This document shows positions 58,452 through 64,000 of a DNA stretch of 64,000 nt, in pieces. The notes below the pieces were generated by a model. That model did no database searches and had not been told where the DNA came from. It was given only the letters and a program-made list of their open reading frames with translations. The translations under genes and the position numbers were made by a program. Source of the DNA: Syncephalastrum monosporum B8922. Its lineage: Eukaryota > Mucoromycota > Mucoromycetes > Mucorales > Syncephalastraceae. The stretch's first letter is position 1. The number at the start of each line of letters is the position of its first letter. The stretch lies in the NCBI GenBank assembly GCA_000697355.1, contig JNEN01001212.1:372001-436000 (forward strand), in the 5' to 3' direction.

Positions 58452-59248
58452 GATGACTTGCAGATGTAAAGAAGGAAAAGGAAAAGGAACTGAGTAAAAG
58501 AAACCTTCTTTTTTTTTTCACCCTCTGTTGACCACTCCGTCTGCCTTTCGTCTGTTTCAAATGCGGAGTTCTCTTTTTCGTTTTGACCTTTTATGGATCT
58601 CTGTTTGTACTCTCTAATCTCTGCAAGCTGAGCCTCTTTCGCCTTGACTTTTCTTTGTGCACATGTACTTCTCGCCTTTGTTTACACTGGTTTGCATTGT
58701 CACCAATTATGAAACGATCACGCATAATAAAATAATACTAGCGACTGGTAATCGAGTCGCGGCAGTTGATACAGTCGTCGGCGTAAAACACCTGCGTATC
58801 TTTGTTGAAAAGGTCACGTCCAAAGTGTGTTTCCTTCTCTGATCAGCCAGCAACCTATCGGGAGTGTCATCTAAAACTGATGGGAGTGCAGGATAAGAAG
58901 CTGATTGCATAGTATGGGATGGACAAGTGACCATACTTGCTTCAGAATGACGACTGACATGTTAAGGCTTTATATACATCAGTACACAAGAGACGGTGGT
59001 ATATAGACAGTCATTCACTACATCCTGTATTCCCTCAAGGGCTTACTACTTCAGGAGCAGATTGAGGCAGAGAAACATCTCATTTTGGCTCTGTACGTTG
59101 ATCCTATTTGAGCTTTGTGCTGTCAAACCATTTACATTTGTAGGGTGTACGCGTCTCGCACTACGTAAGTTGCCATTTTTGTCAATGCGTGCAGTATTTA
59201 GCAGCCCCGAGGTCTGGCGTTTTTCATTTCTTTGTCCACCTTTCAGCG
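58452..59248. other. Divergent intergenic region
   Basis: The space between the light-chain start and the scramblase start shows no gene. A C/T-rich block precedes the light-chain ATG on its coding strand. Confidence 0.65.
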
Positions 59249-60791
59249 ATGCACCGATCGCAAGCGTTCGTTCGAAGGGTGCCGCCTCAATGGCTCCTTT
59301 TACCCCAACGCTCGGCCCAGCCTAGACTGTCTCTCGGCCGATCTCTCGTGCGGCCGCCTCAGAGGCCTACAAACTACTGCAATTACTCTTCGCTGCGCCG
59401 TCCACGTCAAACAGGCAAGTCTCATCGACACCAACACCTGCTGTCATTCCATGGCCTGCTTATTGACCTTTATTCTCTACATAGGACCCCGCGGGCGTAT
59501 ACTTAATCACGTTGAAACTCTAAGGCCTGCGCGACCTGCACAGGCTGCACCTGCTCAGCAACTCGTCGAAACCGTAGACGACACCGTCGACATTCCTGAA
59601 CCCGAAGCAGGTGCAGTCATTCGACCCGACAACATTGGTGCACCCGTCCTCTCTCACTCGGCTCTCGTTATTGGCCGAGAGTTTGAGATGATGAATATCT
59701 TCTTGGTATGCCATGCGGCAAATGAATGCACCACGCGCCATGGTGTTCTTACACAATGGATTCCTATTTCTAGGGCTTTGAACAAGCCAACCGGTACAAG
59801 ATTATGGATCCCAATGGCAACTATGTCGGTTTTATTGCTGAAGAAGAAGGCTTTGCAAAGTCGGTGAGCCGTCAGTTCCTGAAAACCCATCGACCTTTCA
59901 AGGCTACGATCCTGAATAACGAGGGCCATGTCGTCTTCAAGGCAAGGTGATACATCTCGTATATAACTGAAGTTAACACTCCCTACTACAGATCGAGCGT
60001 CCGTTTGCCTTTATCAACAGTCGCATCTTTATCTATACCGCAGATGACGAACTTGTGGGTGAAGTGCAACAACGATGGCATTTACTGCGGAGGAAATACG
60101 ACCTCTTCGTTGGGTAAGGACAGACGCGGACCGTCGGACTGCATGCGCTAATACTATCATCGGCAGTACGCAGCAGTTTGCCAACGTTGACACCCCCTTC
60201 CTGGGATGGGACTTTGTCCTGCAAGATGAACAAGGAGGGCCCATCGGTACAGTGAACCGCAACTTTTCTGGCTTCGCAAGAGAAGTAAGTAAAGCGAAAG
60301 CCTTTCATGGTGTATACAAGTGCTCATAAAAAACCACTCTCTGCAGATTTTCACGGATACCGGCCAATATGTGCTGCGCATGGATGCAGCGGAAGGCCAT
60401 ACGCGAGCACTGACATTAGACGAACGTGCAGTGACGTTGGCATGCGCCATCTCCATTGATTTTGACTACTTCTCGCGGCACTCGCAACATGGGTAAGATA
60501 TATATATTCTGCACAAACGTCATTTCAAGGTTCTTACATTTCGTCAGTGGAGGATTCATGCCGTTCCCATTCTTTGGTTTCGGTGGAAGCGGGACTGAAG
60601 AAGGAGCTGGAAACGACAGTCAAGGACCCTCAGACGGACCTTCGGCTCCCCCGCCCCCGCCGCCACCGGAGCAGCCTTCTTCTGGATGGGGTGACGACGG
60701 ATGGATGTCAGACGAAGAAGCAGGCGTATCAAAGCCACTCGATGATCTCCAAGGCTTTTTGGGAGGCATCTTTGGAGACGACGACGATTAG
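59249..60791 (+). CDS. Phospholipid scramblase family protein, probably mitochondrial (AIM25-like)
   Basis: Exons 59249-59414, 59485-59705, 59774-59941, 59992-60113, 60167-60284, 60347-60492 and 60548-60791 keep one frame, about 394 residues. The N-terminus is Arg-rich and lacks acidic residues (HRSQAFVRRVPPQWLLL), as in a mitochondrial presequence. The scramblase barrel follows (HSALVIGREFEMMNIFLGFE, NRYKIMDPNGNYVGFIAEEE, IERPFAFINSRIFIYTADDE, GEVQQRWHLLRRKYDLF, FALDERAVTLACAISIDFDYFSRHS-like end). The tail is Pro-rich and acidic. Yeast Aim25 is the closest known type; a role in lipid movement is inferred from the family. Introns 1 (G|GCAAGT) and 3 (AAG|GCAAGG) both need GC donors, which no alternative GT donor can replace in frame. 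Confidence 0.88.
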
Positions 60792-60968
60792 ACGCGTATA
60801 AAAAACAGAAAAGAAAGAAAACAGAAGAACATAAAACACTGCTTAATTTGTCATGCATTTCTGGCTTGTGCGCTGTGGGACCTGACATACATTTGTATAT
60901 CCATTTTTTTTTCCTGTTTCAATCTCCCTGCTCCTTCACACACTACTCCTCTACTTACTATTACCAAT

Positions 60969-62245
60969 ATGAGTGAACCCCAGGTCGGCCCGAAGCCGCA
61001 GCGATCCCAATACATTATGGATCCAGAGAACCTGGACGAGGAAATGTCCAAGGTTCCTCTCTTCATGAGCCACCTCCCTGACGCAGACAATGAACAGCTC
61101 GACGCTTTGCAGTCACTCGTCTATGACGGCACTCCCGAAGGTTTGATGTCGTGATCGCCTTCCCATGCCATATATATTGACGCGTCCATTCTGAACAGAG
61201 GTGGCCGAGAACTTTAAGAACCAGGGCAACGAATGCTTCAAGGAAGGCAAGATCAAATACCAGGCTGCGATCGGCTTTTACACACAAGCAATCGACGTCG
61301 ACTGCAAGGACCAAAAGATTATGGAAGCATGCTATGCAAACCGTGCGGCCTGCAACCTCGAGCTCGGTAACAATAAGAAAAGAGAAAAACACCTTGACAG
61401 GTGGAGGTGTGCTTGGCCACTCATACGAAATACTCAGGCAACTACGGCCGCGTGCTAAGAGACTGTGCCAAAGTCCTGGAACTGAACCCGAAACACGTCA
61501 AGGCACTTTACCGTTCGGCGCGTGCCCTCTTTGCCCTGGACCGTTTGCCGGAAGCACACGACTGCTGTGAGCACGGCTTACTCAACGACCCCGACAACGC
61601 AGCCATGAAGCAGCTACGAGACAAGATCGCCAAGCGCATCGAACAGGTCGAGGCCAAGCGGCGGCAGAAAGAAGAGAGAGAGCGTGCCGAAAAGGAAGGC
61701 AAGGCTCGTCTTGAGGCGGCCATCAAGGTAAGGAAGAACAAGGGCAGGTCGTGTGCGGAACCCTGTGTGTGTGTGTGTGTGTATGTGTGTACTTACCTGG
61801 TGTCTATGGGTGACAGGAACGCAAAATCAAGATGGAGGTGACCGACAAGGAGGTCCGAGAAAAGGCCAACATCCAGTTTGACGCGGAATCCAATACCTTG
61901 TCTTGGCCTGTGTTCTTTTTGTACCCGCAGTACAAGGAGAGTGACTATATCCAGGCATTCAACGAGACCGACACGTTTGCCGACCATTTGCAACTCATGT
62001 TTGAGCACGGTGCGCCGTGGGATGCCAAGGGCGAGTACACGCCCGACAACCTCGAGGTCTACTTTGAAAACAACCAGAAACTCAAGCCGAGCATAATCAA
62101 GATCGGCAAAAAGCTGCCGCTCAGCAAAATTTTGAGCCTGGACCAATATGTGGTGACGAACGGTGTGCCAAGCTTTATTATTCTCCCCAAGAACTCGTCG
62201 TTCAAGGATGAGTTTTTGCAAAAATACAAGAAAGACGCACAATAG
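60969..62245 (+). CDS. CNS1: TPR co-chaperone CNS1 (TTC4 family)
   Basis: Exons 60969-61140, 61199-61366, 61438-61727 and 61817-62245 give about 352 residues. The N-terminus has VPLFMSHLPD. A three-repeat TPR domain follows (NFKNQGNECFKEGKIKYQAA, ACYANRAACNLELGNYG, PKHVKALYRSARALFALDRL), then a charged helix and the C-terminal wheel domain (SWPVFFLYPQYKESDYIQAF, VPSFIILPKNSSF). Cns1/TTC4 binds the EEVD tails of Hsp90 and Hsp70 and is essential in yeast, linked to elongation factor 2 folding. The gene starts 177 bp after the scramblase stop. Its last intron contains a (TG)n run. It converges with the next gene with stops 30 bp apart. Confidence 0.93.
61764..61782. repeat. (TG)n run in last CNS1 intron
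   Basis: A perfect TG run of about 19 bases is located about 33 bases before the acceptor site. Confidence 0.9.
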
Positions 62246-62275
62246 ACTCCTTTTTTCTTCTTCTTCTTCTTCTTT
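62246..62275. other. 30-bp gap between convergent stop codons
   Basis: Between the CNS1 and NPF-protein stop codons there is only a T/TTC-rich stretch. Both 3' UTRs must extend into the opposite gene. Confidence 0.85.
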
Positions 62276-63392
62276 CTATCGTCGATGGTCTTCCTCGTCT
62301 TCGGATGACATGCTTAGGACGCCAAAGTCCTCAGGTGGTGGGGGCGGGGGCGGGGTCCGAATCGAATCGGTAGCATCGCTCGTTTGTCGGCTATGACCCA
62401 GCGACGAGTCTCTGTCCAAGTCGCTCCAACTGTCTTCCGAGTCAGACACGCCACGTGACGGCGAGAGAGAGTTGCGGCGGCGGTGAGACGGTGCTTCGTC
62501 GTCACCGTCATCGTCCTCGGTTTGAAGACCCTCAAGGTCTTGGCGCAAGGATTCCATCATACCCTCGTGCGAATCATGCGACTGCTGTTGTGTGTTGTTA
62601 TGGTGTTGTTCTTGCTGTGCAGGCTGGGAAACGACCGAAGTGCGGTGATCATCACTGAACGGGTTGCGGTCCAATTCAGACACAGATGAAGCGTTGGAGG
62701 AGGACGAGAAGCGGTCGGAAGAAGCGAACGGGTTCTCTTCTGCTGAGGGTTGGGGTGCAAAAAAGGATGGAACGTGATCAAAGTCGGGACGCTGGGGTAC
62801 TTCGGTCTGCATGCTGGAGTCGAGGCTGGCGAACGGGTTGTAGGGTGGCTGGCTCTGGTCAGGCACGCCCATGATGGAGTTACCTCGTGTCTGGATGGAT
62901 TGGCGTCTACGTTGCAGATCTTGCTCCTCCTGTCGGATCTGCTCCTCTTCCCGTTGCAAGCGCTCCCTGCGCTCCATGATACTCTTTTCCATCTCGGATA
63001 GCTCGTAGTCCCACGACTGTGGGGATTAGGGGAATAGGTACCATAATTAGTTTATGCTGCTGAGACACAAAAAAAATGGTTACCTCATTCATGACGTTGG
63101 GTGATTTCTGGCGGCGGTTCCGCAGTTCGCCGTACCCTCTACGCCAAGCTGAGTATGCCAAGGGTTCGTCGTCGTCGTCAAATTCGTCGTCTTCATTATC
63201 CTCGTCAAAGGACGATGCCCTGCCACCAGATGCGTGCATTTTTTCGCCATTGGCTCGTCGGACGAATTCTGCATATTCTCTCTCCTCTTGGTACTCGGAC
63301 CACTTTCGGTGTGCATAGCTTCCTCCCTCGTAGGCTCCCCATATGGCGAGAGGTACGCCCACCGCGATGAGAACGATGAGCGCAGGATGCAT
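62276..63392 (-). CDS. Single-pass membrane protein with three NPF motifs
   Basis: Exons 63084-63392 and 62276-63016 give about 349 residues. An N-terminal signal-anchor (ALIVLIAVGVPLAIWGAYEG) is followed by an acidic stretch and a charged helix (RRERLQREEEQIRQEEQDL). The rest is disordered and Ser/Gln/Asp-rich, with NPF at three sites (YNPFASL, ENPFASS, RNPFSD), a Pro-rich run near the C-terminus and acidic termini. NPF tripeptides are the classic ligand for EH domains, and an EH protein is encoded at 41535-44073. A link is plausible, but I recognise no named family and cannot show interaction. It might be an endocytic adaptor or organelle protein. Confidence 0.8.
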
Positions 63393-64000
63393 TAGAGAAA
63401 ATAAAAAAGGTAGAAAGGTGGGGAAAGAGAACGGAAAGAAAGGAAAAGAAACAAAAAGAGAGGGTGAAAATGAAAATATATCTTACATATAAGGCAGGCA
63501 AGGCGTCTCTGGCATCGGGGGCACGCAAGTCTCACCATCACCCCTTCCGCGCGTGACAAACCAAAAAAAAATCATCACCACCGGATTGGCTCGCCACACA
63601 CATGCATTATTCGAGTTTGGTCGACATGTGCAGATATCGAAATCCGCCTCTGGTTTAGATACTGACTTTGTCTGTTCGCAGATTATAAACTATTTCTTTT
63701 TAATAAACTATTATGTTCCATAGCTTCACTCAAGCAGATTGTTTTCTTCTCAAACGGATACAGTATTTTGCATGATAAAGGAAAGCAGCGTAATCGGACC
63801 TGAGCTTCCGTGTGACCCAAGTCCAACGGCAAAGACAAAATCCAGAGCACATTTTATACGCAAATGGAATAGTGCGCTCGCTAGACATAAATAGCGATCG
63901 TCCCGTACATAAACCTACGCTTGCATTCTCAACTATTGCTTATGAAATACGCTACTGTCTCCATACATCCTATTAGATACCCCGCACGCGATGGTGTTTC
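63393..64000. other. Right-end intergenic region
   Basis: No gene is recognised in the last 600 bases. The first 80 are A/G-rich on the plus strand and likely the 5' UTR of the NPF protein. Confidence 0.6.

Noticed and set aside
1..64000. CRISPR array, tRNA, rRNA or intact transposon
   Set aside because: Repeats seen are simple microsatellites without spacers. No A-box/B-box tRNA pair or conserved rRNA segment was noticed, and no terminal repeats or intact transposase were found by eye.

Overview
The window is nuclear DNA of a filamentous fungus. Genes are split by many short introns (about 45-120 nt, mostly GT..AG). There are no operons, and the gene set is eukaryotic: an exosome subunit, the CCR4-NOT scaffold, an EH-domain endocytic protein, a mitochondrial presequence peptidase, and others. 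A full UreG, a ceramide glucosyltransferase and an Ecl1-type protein, together with GC-rich exons in AT-richer, microsatellite-rich intergenic DNA, suggest an early-diverging fungus, probably Mucoromycota/Mucorales. That placement is inference; there is no rRNA or mitochondrial marker here. I saw no tRNA, rRNA, CRISPR array or intact transposon.

Layout. 0.6-8.0 kb, plus strand: a TM9/EMP70 protein, VTC1, an F-box/LRR protein and 3-ketoacyl-CoA reductase. 8.2-10.5 kb, minus: UreG (eight exons, two of them 8 and 11 nt) and a small FHA protein. 10.8-12.3 kb, plus: ceramide glucosyltransferase. 12.7-13.3 kb, minus: a single-C2 protein. 13.3-21.2 kb is gene-poor, holding only an Ecl1-like gene, RRP42, one weak small gene and decayed coding fragments. 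21.3-30.8 kb: a coiled-coil membrane protein, a small hypothetical gene, a DUF4203-type membrane protein, a PWWP-IBD chromatin reader and an Hsp110 (SSE1). 30.8-38.2 kb is again gene-poor apart from one coiled-coil protein. 38.2-49.3 kb: EMC5, OCT1, a PAN1-like EH protein, endosulfine, a SPRY/PPxY protein, a SAP-domain protein and a secreted barrel protein. 50.6-56.6 kb, minus: NOT1. 58.0-63.4 kb: myosin light chain, phospholipid scramblase, CNS1 and a membrane protein with three NPF motifs.

The genes are mainly housekeeping and do not form one pathway. Themes are lipid metabolism (KAR, GCS, scramblase), the ER/Golgi membrane system (TM9, EMC5), mitochondria (OCT1, scramblase, SAP protein), RNA turnover (RRP42, NOT1), TORC1/nutrient output (endosulfine, Ecl1, VTC1), Hsp70/90 co-chaperones (SSE1, CNS1) and endocytosis (the PAN1-like protein and a potential NPF ligand).

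The most unusual feature is splicing. Five introns in four genes need GC..AG boundaries to keep frame, coding micro-exons of 8, 11, 14 and 20 nt are present, and the first UreG intron would start with GG instead of GT. I found no convincing new defence, biosynthetic or mobile system.
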